NCBI GenBank assembly: GCA_040879025.1
Contig: JBBDLF010000032.1
Location: 1-64,000 of the forward strand
Source of the DNA: JBBDLF01 sp040879025
GTDB taxonomy: Bacteria > Pseudomonadota > Gammaproteobacteria > Pseudomonadales > Pseudohongiellaceae
DNA length: 64,000 nt
Direction: 5' to 3'
Positions within the stretch are counted from its first letter, which is position 1, and every line of letters begins with the position of its first letter. The notes under the pieces are model-generated. The model was not told the DNA's origin, did no database searches, and saw only the letters and a list, made by a program, of their open reading frames with translations. Below are positions 34,457 to 43,286 of the stretch, piece after piece. The position numbers were made by a program, and so were the translations under genes.

Positions 34457-36409
34457 TTACTCTCGAAACTGGTCGTAGACGTTAATCTGCGGTTCGAATG
34501 TTTGCCCCGCACGCTGGGCAGCCAGGGTTTCCTGCTTGGCTTCCTCATCTATCCAGTGCACAAACTGTGACCCGGCTGCATCCGAATGCTTCAGGTTAAA
34601 ACCTTCCGGCCACTTTACCCATCGCCAGTGGCCTGACCGGTAAAAGGGCTGAACAAAGCCAGGTACAAACGAGGCATGTTCATAGTGCAATTCCTGTATC
34701 TGGTGAGAAAGCTCAAGCATCTCATCAGCGCTGGAGGAACTGTCATACTGCTCGATCAGTTGGTCGATTTCGTAAACCGCGAGTGATTCCAGATTGTTCG
34801 TCTGAACCTTCACTTCCCGCGCCGGATTAACCCTGCCATCGTCGAGAAAGGCCCCGTCGTAGGCATTGGCCGAATGCATCGTTTCCCAGTATCGCGGAAA
34901 CTCTTCCAGAAAATGACCAAATGCAGTAAAGCCGATATCGTGCTGCTTTTCCTGCACCTTCTTGAATCCCGCAGTGCTGTCCAGAACCTCAATCCGCAGT
35001 TCCAGACCGGTCTTGATTGCCTCTTCCTTGAGGATGGTCAGAATGTCCTGGAGCGCTTCATAACCGGTAGTCAGGTTGAAGGACAGGCGCTGCCCCTGAT
35101 CGTTGACCAGGATGCCGTCAGGGCCGCGTTGGGTGAAACCGGCCTTGGCGAAATGCTCTTGCGCCTTTCGTACGTCAAACGGTCTCGCCGTCAGGGTTGG
35201 ATGGCTATACTTGCCATAACCATCATTCTCGGTACGCATGCGGACATAGTCACCCCGATAAAAGCGCTCGATAACAAGATCCCAGTTGGTTGCATGGTTG
35301 ATACCGATTCGCACGTCCCTGTTGTCCAGAATCGGACGTGCGGTGTTTATCCATAAACCGTACGTCGGCCTTGGGCGCTGGTTATAGAACACACTTTTAT
35401 GAATATACCCTGCCTGTACGTCAGGATCATTGTCGGGAAGTTTTTCATACCAGTATTCTGAAAGATTCAGACCGAACGTATCCAGATCGCCGCGCCTGAA
35501 CGATTCAAACACCTTCGGCGTGTCGCGGATAACCGCCAGATGAATACGGTCGGCGTTATAGCGGTTGCGCCAGAATTTACTGTCCTTGGCCCACCAGTCC
35601 TGGTTTCTGGTCAGGGTTACCGAACGACCCTTGTCCAGATTTTCATCATCGATCACATAGGCGCCCGTGGTCGGAATAAAACGCCACTGGTATCGCTCAA
35701 CGAAATCTTCGCCCAATTCCTTGTAGAAATGCTCCGGAGCCGGTGTGTGCTCAAGCGCCATTGTCAACATATCAGGTCTGGCTTCGGCCATCGTCAACGA
35801 AAATGTGTAGTCATCGTACTTGGTTATATTTTCATACATGGTGCTGTACCAGTTGTTATACCAGGGCGCCACTATGTAAGACGATTGATTGAAGAAGAAC
35901 AGAAAGAGCATGTCGTCGGTAGTGACTTCCTCACCATCGGACCACCGGGCAGCGGGATTCATCCGTACATAGACGGTTTTATTCTCGGCATCCACAGCCC
36001 ATTCAGTCGCCAGGCCGGGGTGATAGTCGAAGTCGTTGGGATGTCGGTGGGCCAGCATCATGGACACATTGTCCAGAATCCACGGCCTGAAAGAACCATT
36101 GGAATCCGGACCGACTGTCCTCAGCGTTCGTGGGTAATCAGGGAGAAAGCCGTACTGGGTGCCACCTTTCTCTGCTTCCGGAGAACCTATATCGGCCATA
36201 TGGTCGCCGTTTTCCCAGACCAGATCATCAGGAATATCGGCTGGGGTCCTGAACGAGAAAAAGTCGGAATTAGCCGCATAATATTCCTGAACTTCCTGCG
36301 TGATATCTCTCTCCGGGCCGTTTTGCGCACTGTCCTGGGATTCACCTCCACAGGCCACCAGCAGGCCGGAAAGCGCCAGCAGGGTAAATTGGCTGATTAG
36401 TCTGTTCAT
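34457..36409 (-). CDS. Peptide ABC importer substrate-binding lipoprotein (YejA-like)
   Basis: 650 residues from ATG 36409, preceded by GGAGG; the lipobox LLVACGGES marks lipidation near residue 20. SBP_bac_5 fold: WSDGEEVTTDDMLFLF, TYGLWINTARPILDNRDVRIGIN and the C-terminal YHASFVPGF region. Length and motifs fit the YejA group, which binds larger peptides such as microcins in enterics. It delivers the ligand to the permeases 28 nt upstream in the operon. Confidence 0.88.
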   Translation of the reverse strand: MNRLISQFTLLALSGLLVACGGESQDSAQNGPERDITQEVQEYYAANSDFFSFRTPADIPDDLVWENGDHMADIGSPEAEKGGTQYGFLPDYPRTLRTVGPDSNGSFRPWILDNVSMMLAHRHPNDFDYHPGLATEWAVDAENKTVYVRMNPAARWSDGEEVTTDDMLFLFFFNQSSYIVAPWYNNWYSTMYENITKYDDYTFSLTMAEARPDMLTMALEHTPAPEHFYKELGEDFVERYQWRFIPTTGAYVIDDENLDKGRSVTLTRNQDWWAKDSKFWRNRYNADRIHLAVIRDTPKVFESFRRGDLDTFGLNLSEYWYEKLPDNDPDVQAGYIHKSVFYNQRPRPTYGLWINTARPILDNRDVRIGINHATNWDLVIERFYRGDYVRMRTENDGYGKYSHPTLTARPFDVRKAQEHFAKAGFTQRGPDGILVNDQGQRLSFNLTTGYEALQDILTILKEEAIKTGLELRIEVLDSTAGFKKVQEKQHDIGFTAFGHFLEEFPRYWETMHSANAYDGAFLDDGRVNPAREVKVQTNNLESLAVYEIDQLIEQYDSSSSADEMLELSHQIQELHYEHASFVPGFVQPFYRSGHWRWVKWPEGFNLKHSDAAGSQFVHWIDEEAKQETLAAQRAGQTFEPQINVYDQFRE

Positions 36410-36437
36410 TTTCAGTCCTCCAGTCGAATTAACCAGA

Positions 36438-37508
36438 TCATTTGTACACCGTAAATTTTTTGGGATCAAATGCCTCACGAATGGCCTCTCCTATGAATGT
36501 GACGAGTGTCAACAGGAGTACCAATGTCCCGAAAGCAGATGTAACGATCCAGGGCGCCGTCCGCAGGTTTGCCGTTCCCTGCTTCAGAAGCTCTCCCAGG
36601 CTGGGTGTGGGCGGTGGTAACCCGAATCCCAGAAAATCCAGCGCTGTTATCGCTGTAACAGCGGATATTACCGTAAAAGGCATAAACGTCACGAGCGTAG
36701 CCAGAATATTCGGAATAATATGTCTGAAAATGATCCGCGATGTCGATGCACCGATTATTTTTGATGCGGCCACATAATCTCTGACCTTTTCTTTGTAAAC
36801 TTCCGTTCGCATGTAATAAGTCATGCTGGTCCACGAGAAAAGCACCATGACACCCAACAGTATGGCGATACGCGAGGATACGCTATACGTTGAGGGGATC
36901 ACCGAAAATACGATGATCACCATATACAGGAACGGAATATTGCTCCAGATCTCGATGAGCCGCTGACACAAAATGTCAAACACACCACCAAAATACCCCA
37001 TCGCGCAGCCCACGGCTATGCCAATGAGATAGACCGAAAGCATGAATCCGAGCGAAAACACCAGAGCGATGCGCGTACCGTAAAAAAGTCTCGCCAAAAT
37101 GTCCCGACTGGTGGTATCAGTTCCGAGATAATGCATTTCGCTGAAGTCCGGTGGTGCCGGGCGGTAAATTCCGGAAGTGGCATGACTTTCGAACGCGCTG
37201 TAGGGAACGGGAGGCATTAATGCCCAGTTGTCGGAGTTCTCCTGCGCAAACCTTTCCTTCAGGTCTCGATAATTCACTTCATAATCGTAATCGAATCCGA
37301 AGTCTGTACCCGGGTGAAATGCTGTGTAGGTCGGAAAGAAGAGCTCGCCCTCGTAGCTGACGATAATAGCGCGGTTACTGACCAGAAGTTCTCCCACCGT
37401 AAACAGACCCGCAAGTATTACAAGAAACAAAAAGCTGTAATAACCGCGCTTGATTTCTTTGAAACGCTTCAGTTGCTTGAGTGTCTGGGGGTTCAGTTTC
37501 AGCATCAA
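36438..37508 (-). CDS. Peptide ABC importer permease (YejE/DppC type)
   Basis: 356 residues with an N-terminal membrane segment (GYYSFLFLVILAGLFTVGELL), a long periplasmic stretch, then LGTDTTSRDILARLFYGTR and five more membrane helices with the cytoplasmic coupling motif EVYKEKVRDYVAASKIIGAS. PPTPSLGELLKQG is the conserved C-terminal loop. The ATG overlaps the partner permease by 4 nt (ATGA). Confidence 0.9.
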   Translation of the reverse strand: MMLKLNPQTLKQLKRFKEIKRGYYSFLFLVILAGLFTVGELLVSNRAIIVSYEGELFFPTYTAFHPGTDFGFDYDYEVNYRDLKERFAQENSDNWALMPPVPYSAFESHATSGIYRPAPPDFSEMHYLGTDTTSRDILARLFYGTRIALVFSLGFMLSVYLIGIAVGCAMGYFGGVFDILCQRLIEIWSNIPFLYMVIIVFSVIPSTYSVSSRIAILLGVMVLFSWTSMTYYMRTEVYKEKVRDYVAASKIIGASTSRIIFRHIIPNILATLVTFMPFTVISAVTAITALDFLGFGLPPPTPSLGELLKQGTANLRTAPWIVTSAFGTLVLLLTLVTFIGEAIREAFDPKKFTVYK

Positions 37509-38527
37509 CCAAATCTCACTCTCGGATCCACGAGAGCGACCAGTATGTCCGAGATGATATTGCCGACCAGCAGCAGAACGCTGGCCAGTAGCACCACACC
37601 CATCACAACGGGATAATCCCGGTCAAGAATGGATGTCAGCCCAAGCAGTCCAAAGCCGTTGATGTCGAATATCGTCTCGATGAGAAAAGAGCCCGACACC
37701 AGCAGGACGATATTCTGGCCAAAAGTGGTTGCAATGGGGATCAGAGAGTTACGCATCGCGTGCCTTATCACTGACATTCGAAATGACACGCCCTTGGCAA
37801 TAGCCGTGCGAATATAGTCAGAGGCCAGGTTTTCCATTAAATGATTTTTCAGCAACAGGGTCACCAGAGCGAAACTTCCAACCAGATAGCAAATCAACGG
37901 CAAAACGGAATGGTTGACCAGATCCTTGAATTTGCCCCACAAACTCAAATCGTCAAACTGGATGCTTGTAAACCCTCCCATCGGGAACCATTCCAGGCGC
38001 ACGGAAAAATAAAGCAAAAGCAGTGAACCCAGGGCATAACCCGGTATGGCATACCCGGTGAATATAAACAGCGAAGTGACGTTATCAATTGCGGTGCGAT
38101 GCTTGATCGCCTTGAGCACTCCCAACGGGATACAGACCAAATAAGTGATCACCAGCGTAACCAGGCCGTAGTACAATGAAACCGGAAACCGGTCTCTGAT
38201 GACATCCCATACCGGCTCATTGTAGCGATACGAGGATCCCAGATCGCCGGTAACTACTTTACCCAGCCAGTCCACGTAACTGACCAGAATCGGCTTGTCA
38301 AAACCATAATACTCCCGTAACTGGTCCAGTTGAGCCTCTGAAAGCGCCATATCCTGCCCGGCCGAACGACTTGACGTTCCCGTTGACGCGCTCAATTGCT
38401 GTGCCTCCATGATTGCTCTTTCAAGCGGTCCACCAGGCACCATCCTCGTGATCAAAAACACGATCACGGTAATGCCCAGAAGCGTTGGCGGAATCAACAG
38501 CAATCGTCGAATAAAATAGGTGCGCAT
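37505..38527 (-). CDS. Peptide ABC importer permease (YejB/DppB type)
   Basis: 340 residues from ATG 38527 (MRTYFIRRLLLIPPTLLGITVIVFLI, the family N-terminus). The VPGGPLERAIMEAQQ segment is specific to YejB-like permeases. Six membrane helices; EAA-like loop SDYIRTAIAKGVSFRMSVIRHAMRNSLIP. An in-frame ATG at 38623 is not supported. First gene of the operon; a palindrome lies 33-51 nt upstream. Confidence 0.9.
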   Translation of the reverse strand: MRTYFIRRLLLIPPTLLGITVIVFLITRMVPGGPLERAIMEAQQLSASTGTSSRSAGQDMALSEAQLDQLREYYGFDKPILVSYVDWLGKVVTGDLGSSYRYNEPVWDVIRDRFPVSLYYGLVTLVITYLVCIPLGVLKAIKHRTAIDNVTSLFIFTGYAIPGYALGSLLLLYFSVRLEWFPMGGFTSIQFDDLSLWGKFKDLVNHSVLPLICYLVGSFALVTLLLKNHLMENLASDYIRTAIAKGVSFRMSVIRHAMRNSLIPIATTFGQNIVLLVSGSFLIETIFDINGFGLLGLTSILDRDYPVVMGVVLLASVLLLVGNIISDILVALVDPRVRFG

Positions 38528-38559
38528 GGGGGGGTAAGCGTTTCCTGTTCTGTTTTTGT

Positions 38560-38578
38560 CGCATGCTCTTTGCATGCG
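38560..38578. promoter_or_regulatory. Palindrome CGCATGC-N5-GCATGCG upstream of the YejB-like gene
   Basis: Perfect 7-bp arms (38560-38566 and 38572-38578) around TCTTT, 33-51 nt upstream of ATG 38527. Its place fits an operator, but no regulator gene is adjacent to this operon except the distant MarR gene. It could also be a small RNA hairpin. Confidence 0.35.
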
Positions 38579-38766
38579 TTCCGGGCGCGGAGATGAGGTT
38601 TCCCCGGCCCCCGATACTGCCACACTTGGCAGCCTTGTAACACGGGAAATCGATCATTTTGTGTTACGAGCGTAAGGGACCGGCAAAGCCCGGAATTATT
38701 TTTGTAAAGCCGGTCAGGTGGACGCAAACCACGTGGCGCCGTTTCGCAATATTCGGGGGGAACCCT

Positions 38767-39771
38767 TCAGCCTGTCTTGCGGCCGACCCCGGCTTCAGCA
38801 GCGGTCTGCTGGTCAGCAAACAGGTGGCAGGCCACGTGGCGGTCGAGGTCGCGCAACGGCAGAAGCTGGGGCGTGTCGCGGTGGCAGATGTCCATCACCC
38901 GGGGACAGCGGCTGGCGAAGCGACAGCCTGCCGGAACATTGACGGGGGAAGGTATTTCTCCGGTGATCGTGGTGGATGCGCGCCGACGCTCGGCTTCGGG
39001 ATCCGGTTCGGGATTGGAGGCAACCAGTATTTCGGTATAAGGATGTTTCGGAGCAAAATACAATTCGTCCGCGGGGCCGGTCTCCACCAGCGAACCCAGA
39101 TACATCACCGCCATGCGGTCGCTCACATACCGCACCATCGAAAGATCATGGGCGATAAACAGCAAGGTCAGGCCCAACCGTTGTTTCAGTTCGTCCAACA
39201 GGTTGATCACCTGTGCTTGCACCGAGACATCCAGCGCCGAAATGGGCTCGTCGCAAACGACAAATTCCGGCTCCAGAATCAGGGCTCGGGCCACGCCGAT
39301 GCGCTGGCGCTGTCCGCCGGAAAATTCGTGGGGATAGCGCGACATATGGTCGCTGTGCAGCCCCACCAACCGCAACCAGTGCGCCACCTTCTCTTTCACT
39401 TCACTGCTTTTTACCACATCGTGAAGACGCAATCCCTCGGCGATGATTTCACCCACGGTCATGCGCGGGTTCAAGGACGAATACGGGTCCTGAAAAATCA
39501 TTTGCATCTTGTGGGCCATGCGCCGGAAATCCCGCGGGCGGTATTTTTGCGGCAGCGTCTCTCCGCGGTAAATTACCTGCCCCGACGTTTTCGGAAGAAG
39601 ACCCAGCAAGGTTTTGCCGAAGGTGGATTTTCCCGAGCCACTTTCGCCCACCAGACCGACAATTTCATTCTCGGCGATGGACAATGACACGCCGTCCACT
39701 GCATGCACGATCCTGCCACGGCCGAGATCAAAGTGCCGGGTTAGTTCAACTGCCTGCACCAGATCAGTCAT
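38767..39771 (-). CDS. Second peptide ABC importer, ATP-binding protein (OppF/DppF type)
   Basis: 334 residues from ATG 39771, overlapping the upstream ATPase by 8 nt. Walker A GESGSGKST, signature FSGGQRQRIGVARAL, Walker B FVVCDEPISALD, C-terminal Cys domain PAGCRFASRCPRVMDIC. The frame is open well upstream (to 40023) but that part is the antisense of nothing useful and overlaps the partner gene, so the short start is right. Confidence 0.9.
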   Translation of the reverse strand: MTDLVQAVELTRHFDLGRGRIVHAVDGVSLSIAENEIVGLVGESGSGKSTFGKTLLGLLPKTSGQVIYRGETLPQKYRPRDFRRMAHKMQMIFQDPYSSLNPRMTVGEIIAEGLRLHDVVKSSEVKEKVAHWLRLVGLHSDHMSRYPHEFSGGQRQRIGVARALILEPEFVVCDEPISALDVSVQAQVINLLDELKQRLGLTLLFIAHDLSMVRYVSDRMAVMYLGSLVETGPADELYFAPKHPYTEILVASNPEPDPEAERRRASTTITGEIPSPVNVPAGCRFASRCPRVMDICHRDTPQLLPLRDLDRHVACHLFADQQTAAEAGVGRKTG

Positions 39772-40891
39772 TGGCGGACTCCGGCGGGCGACTGTTCTCG
39801 CGCCCGAAAAAAAGCTCCGGGGGCTTTTCCGGGGCTGTCTCGTGATGCAGCCAACAACGTGAATAATGCCCCTCGCCCACCACAACCGGTTCCGGATCAT
39901 TCGGCACGCACACGTGCATTGAATACGGACAGCGCGGACAATAGGCGCAACCGGGAGGCGGCGCGAACAGGTCGGGAGGACTGCCTTCGATGGGCTGCAG
40001 TGTATGCTGCCTGGCGGGGTCATTGTTCGGCATGGCCTTTTTCAGACCCAGCGTGTAAGGGTGGGCGGATCGATAGAACACATCGTCAACCGTCCCCTGC
40101 TCCACTATTTTACCGGCATACATTACTGCCACGTCATCGGCCATGCGCGCCACCACCCCCAGATCGTGAGTGATGAGAATGATGGCCATGCCGGTTTCTT
40201 TCTGCAGATCCTGCATCAAATCCAGAATCTGTGCCTGAATGGTCACATCAAGCGCCGTACTCGGCTCATCGGCTATCAGTATCGAAGGTTTGCAGGCGAT
40301 CGCCATCGCAATCATGGCCCGTTGCAGCATGCCACCACTGAATTCGAACGGATACTGGCGCGCACGGCTTGCCGCTTCCGGAATACGGCTCAACTCCAGC
40401 AGTTCGATCGCCCGCGCAAACGCCCTGCGGTAACTGTAGCCACGGTGAATCTGCAGAGGTTCGGCAATCTGATCGCCAATGGTCATTGTCGGGTTCAGAG
40501 AAGTCATTGGATCCTGAAAGATCATTCCAATCTCGGAGCCGCGAATGTCCTTGCCGTTGACGGTCTTGCGGCCGAGTATATCGTATCCCTTCAGCCTTGC
40601 GCGCCCGGAGGTGATACGCCCCGGTGGCATCGGAATCAGGCCCATGATGCTTTGCACGGTCACTGATTTGCCGCAGCCGGATTCGCCCACTATAGCCAGC
40701 GTCCTGCCGGTTTTCACGTTAAAGCTCACGCCCCTGACGGCACTGACGATACCTCCATAGGTGGTGAATTCCACCGCCAGGTCTTCGACCTGCAATACCG
40801 CATCGCCGTTCCCGATTCCGGGCCTTCCATCAACCTTTGTGCCAGCCGTTTTATTAACCTCTTTATTAGCCACTTTATTAACCAGAGTCAT
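39764..40891 (-). CDS. Second peptide ABC importer, ATP-binding protein (OppD/DppD type)
   Basis: 375 residues. Walker A GESGCGKSV, signature FSGGMLQRAMIAMAI, Walker B ILIADEPSTALD, Cys domain PPGCAYCPRCPYSMHVC. The N-terminus is odd: MTLVNKVANKEVNK comes from three head-to-tail copies of a 12-nt unit (about 40850-40887), a slippage-prone tract that is probably not part of the fold. The start overlaps the upstream permease by 4 nt. Confidence 0.9.
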   Translation of the reverse strand: MTLVNKVANKEVNKTAGTKVDGRPGIGNGDAVLQVEDLAVEFTTYGGIVSAVRGVSFNVKTGRTLAIVGESGCGKSVTVQSIMGLIPMPPGRITSGRARLKGYDILGRKTVNGKDIRGSEIGMIFQDPMTSLNPTMTIGDQIAEPLQIHRGYSYRRAFARAIELLELSRIPEAASRARQYPFEFSGGMLQRAMIAMAIACKPSILIADEPSTALDVTIQAQILDLMQDLQKETGMAIILITHDLGVVARMADDVAVMYAGKIVEQGTVDDVFYRSAHPYTLGLKKAMPNNDPARQHTLQPIEGSPPDLFAPPPGCAYCPRCPYSMHVCVPNDPEPVVVGEGHYSRCWLHHETAPEKPPELFFGRENSRPPESAND

Positions 40892-42294
40892 TCCGTATTC
40901 CTCATACGGGCATCAAGCGCGTCACGAAGACCATCGCCCAGCAGGTTAAATGCCAGCACGGTAAGACTGATCATAATCGCGGGAAAAATAAGTTCATGAG
41001 GCGTCGTCAGCATGTTCCTGATTCCTTCATTACTCATACTCCCCCAGGATGGCGTGGGCGGCGCCACGCCCATGCCGATGAAAGACAGGAAGGCTTCGAT
41101 AAAAATCGCATTGGGGATGGAAAAAGTAATCGTAACCAGAATCACTCCCATGGTATTGGGAATCATGTGCCGCAATATCAAATAGTTCGTCCTGGCACCT
41201 AAAAGTTGCGAAGCGCCAATGTAACCCTGTTCCCGTATCTGCAGAATCTGTCCCCGCACCAGCCGAGCCGTGGCGGGCCACATCAACACGACCAGGGCCA
41301 CCAGCATGGGCATGACGCCGCTCTCTCCCGGTCCGATGCCGAACGCGATTTTGAAGAGAATCATAAACAGCAGAAAGGGCAGGGCCACCACAAAATCGGC
41401 AAAGCGCATCATAAACGCATCCACCCGACCGCCAACAAAGCCGGAAATGCTGCCGAATATCACGCCAAACAACACGAACAGCACCGGCGCGCCGATGCCG
41501 ATGAACAGCGACACCCGCGCCCCGGCCATTAAACGCGCCAGCATATCCCTGCCAATGTAATCGGTGCCCAGCGGGTGCAGCGCCAGTTCAACTTCATCAC
41601 CCGGTTCCAGTGCCGCCGCCTGGGCGACCAGGCCTTTTTCCAGCGCCTCCTCCACAGTGATCACCCGCCGCACATCCACTGCGATGGTTTCAAAGACCTC
41701 CAGCAGATTGCCGCGCTCATCCAGACCCACCAGTGAATAGTAATAAGTGCCTGGTTGCACATCCAGACGGTCTTCGAAAAAGAGGGCATCGTTAGTGAAA
41801 TACTCCGCGACCGGCACACCGAAAGCCAGTTCCTCACCCACAGGAAACAGATTCCGGTAAACCCTGTGCCCGGTTGCACCCGGCAATGGCTCCCAGCTCA
41901 GGCGCACACCCTGCGTGGTCGCGGGGGCGGCCAGACGGAAACCGGTTTCCGGCCTCTCTGCTTCCTGCCCCTCGGTATCCCGACTTCCGGCTTCCTGTAC
42001 CAGCGCAGTACCGTCCCAGGGCTGGTAAGGCGGCACGACGATGGCGGTGCGCTCCGCCCCCGGCGGCTGGCTTATCTGATCCAGGTCCTGAGCCGCAGGA
42101 TTGACCGGCCACAACCACGGCCCGGCCAGTGTAAAAAACAAAATGGCCGCGATAATATAAAGTGACACCAGCGCCCTTCTGTTGGCCTTCAGCCGCAGCC
42201 ACGAATCCTGCCAGTAGGACAGGGACGGACGCGTGATCAACTCCACATCTTGCTTCTGGTTCAGCCGGGTAAAATCAGCGGGAGCGAACGTCAT
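40888..42294 (-). CDS. Second peptide ABC importer permease (OppC type) with fibronectin-III-like insertion
   Basis: 468 residues, well above the 300-350 of most OppC/DppC proteins. Membrane helix 1 is about residues 40-62; the conserved LGTDYIGRDMLARLMAGAR starts only near residue 245. The extra periplasmic segment has a fibronectin-III-like pattern: GVRLSWEPLPGATGHRVYRN, then FFEDRLDVQPGTYYYSLVGL and DERGNLLEV. The remaining helices and coupling loop (EQGYIGASQLLGARTNYLILRH) are normal. The insert may contact the binding protein or cell wall. One base separates it from the next permease. Confidence 0.88.
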   Translation of the reverse strand: MTFAPADFTRLNQKQDVELITRPSLSYWQDSWLRLKANRRALVSLYIIAAILFFTLAGPWLWPVNPAAQDLDQISQPPGAERTAIVVPPYQPWDGTALVQEAGSRDTEGQEAERPETGFRLAAPATTQGVRLSWEPLPGATGHRVYRNLFPVGEELAFGVPVAEYFTNDALFFEDRLDVQPGTYYYSLVGLDERGNLLEVFETIAVDVRRVITVEEALEKGLVAQAAALEPGDEVELALHPLGTDYIGRDMLARLMAGARVSLFIGIGAPVLFVLFGVIFGSISGFVGGRVDAFMMRFADFVVALPFLLFMILFKIAFGIGPGESGVMPMLVALVVLMWPATARLVRGQILQIREQGYIGASQLLGARTNYLILRHMIPNTMGVILVTITFSIPNAIFIEAFLSFIGMGVAPPTPSWGSMSNEGIRNMLTTPHELIFPAIMISLTVLAFNLLGDGLRDALDARMRNTE

Positions 42295-42295
42295 G

Positions 42296-43228
42296 TCATT
42301 GCAACCTCACCCGGGGGTCGATGAAGCCATACAGTATGTCCACTATTATCACCATGAATACCAGAAAGGCCCCGTAGAACACAGTGGTTCCCATTATCAC
42401 GGTGTAATCCAGTTGCTGAACCGCTTCAACGAAGAAGCGGCCCAGTCCGGGAATCGCGAACACCAGTTCCACAACGAATCCGCCGGTGGTGATGGCGGCA
42501 ATGGACGGACCAAGAACGGTCACCACGGGAAGTATGGCATTGCGAAGCTGGTGTTTGGTGAATATGCGCGCCGGGGGCACGCCCTTGGATTTTGCCGTAC
42601 GCACGTAATCCGAACTGATGATTTCCAGCATCGACGATCGCATCAATCGAGTCAGGTAGGCCATCGTACTCAGTCCCAGCACCAACGCGGGGATCAGCAT
42701 ATGGCGGATGCTGCCCCACCCGGCGACGGGCAAAACCTGGCGGCCGATCACGTCGTTGATGTTCACCATGGCCAGTTGGCTGAGAGCCGCCACAACAAAA
42801 CTGGGAACAGAAATTCCAAGGATAACCAGAAACATGATGATGTAATCAGGTAGACGGTTGCGGTATATCGCGGTCAGCGCGCCCCACAATACGCCCCCCG
42901 TGCCGGCAATGACAATCGCCAGAATGCCAAGGGTGGCGGAAACGGGAAAACGTTCCCGGATAATATCGTTAACACTGCGGTTTTCGTGCGTGAAGGATAT
43001 GCCCAGATCACCCTGGGCCAGATTGCCGAGGAAAATGAAATACTGCGTCATCAGGGGCTGATCAAGCCCGTAGCGCGCCTCAAGGTTGGCGCGTATCTCG
43101 GGGGACATGGCGCGATCGGTGAGCAGCGGATCGCCCGGCACATTGTGCATCGCAAAAAACGTCGCGGTGGCGATAAACCAGACTGTCACGATGCCCTGTA
43201 ACAGGCGCTTGCCGATGTACAACCACAC
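42296..43228 (-). CDS. Second peptide ABC importer permease (OppB/DppB type)
   Basis: 310 residues from GTG 43228. Family N-terminus MWLYIGKRLLQGIVTVWFIATATFF, then MHNVPGDPLL, six membrane helices, and the coupling loop SSDYVRTAKSKGVPPARIFTKHQLRNA. Pairs with the OppC-type permease. Confidence 0.92.
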   Translation of the reverse strand: MWLYIGKRLLQGIVTVWFIATATFFAMHNVPGDPLLTDRAMSPEIRANLEARYGLDQPLMTQYFIFLGNLAQGDLGISFTHENRSVNDIIRERFPVSATLGILAIVIAGTGGVLWGALTAIYRNRLPDYIIMFLVILGISVPSFVVAALSQLAMVNINDVIGRQVLPVAGWGSIRHMLIPALVLGLSTMAYLTRLMRSSMLEIISSDYVRTAKSKGVPPARIFTKHQLRNAILPVVTVLGPSIAAITTGGFVVELVFAIPGLGRFFVEAVQQLDYTVIMGTTVFYGAFLVFMVIIVDILYGFIDPRVRLQ

Positions 43229-43286
43229 TTTTTGCTATTCCCGCTCGTCTGACCTGGTGACTGAATTGTACACGGTGCCGCTCCGG

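Noticed and set aside
38767..40023. Extended 418-residue version of the OppF-type ATPase
   Set aside because: The first 84 residues lie inside the partner ATPase gene and match no ABC protein; the ATG at 39771 fits the family.
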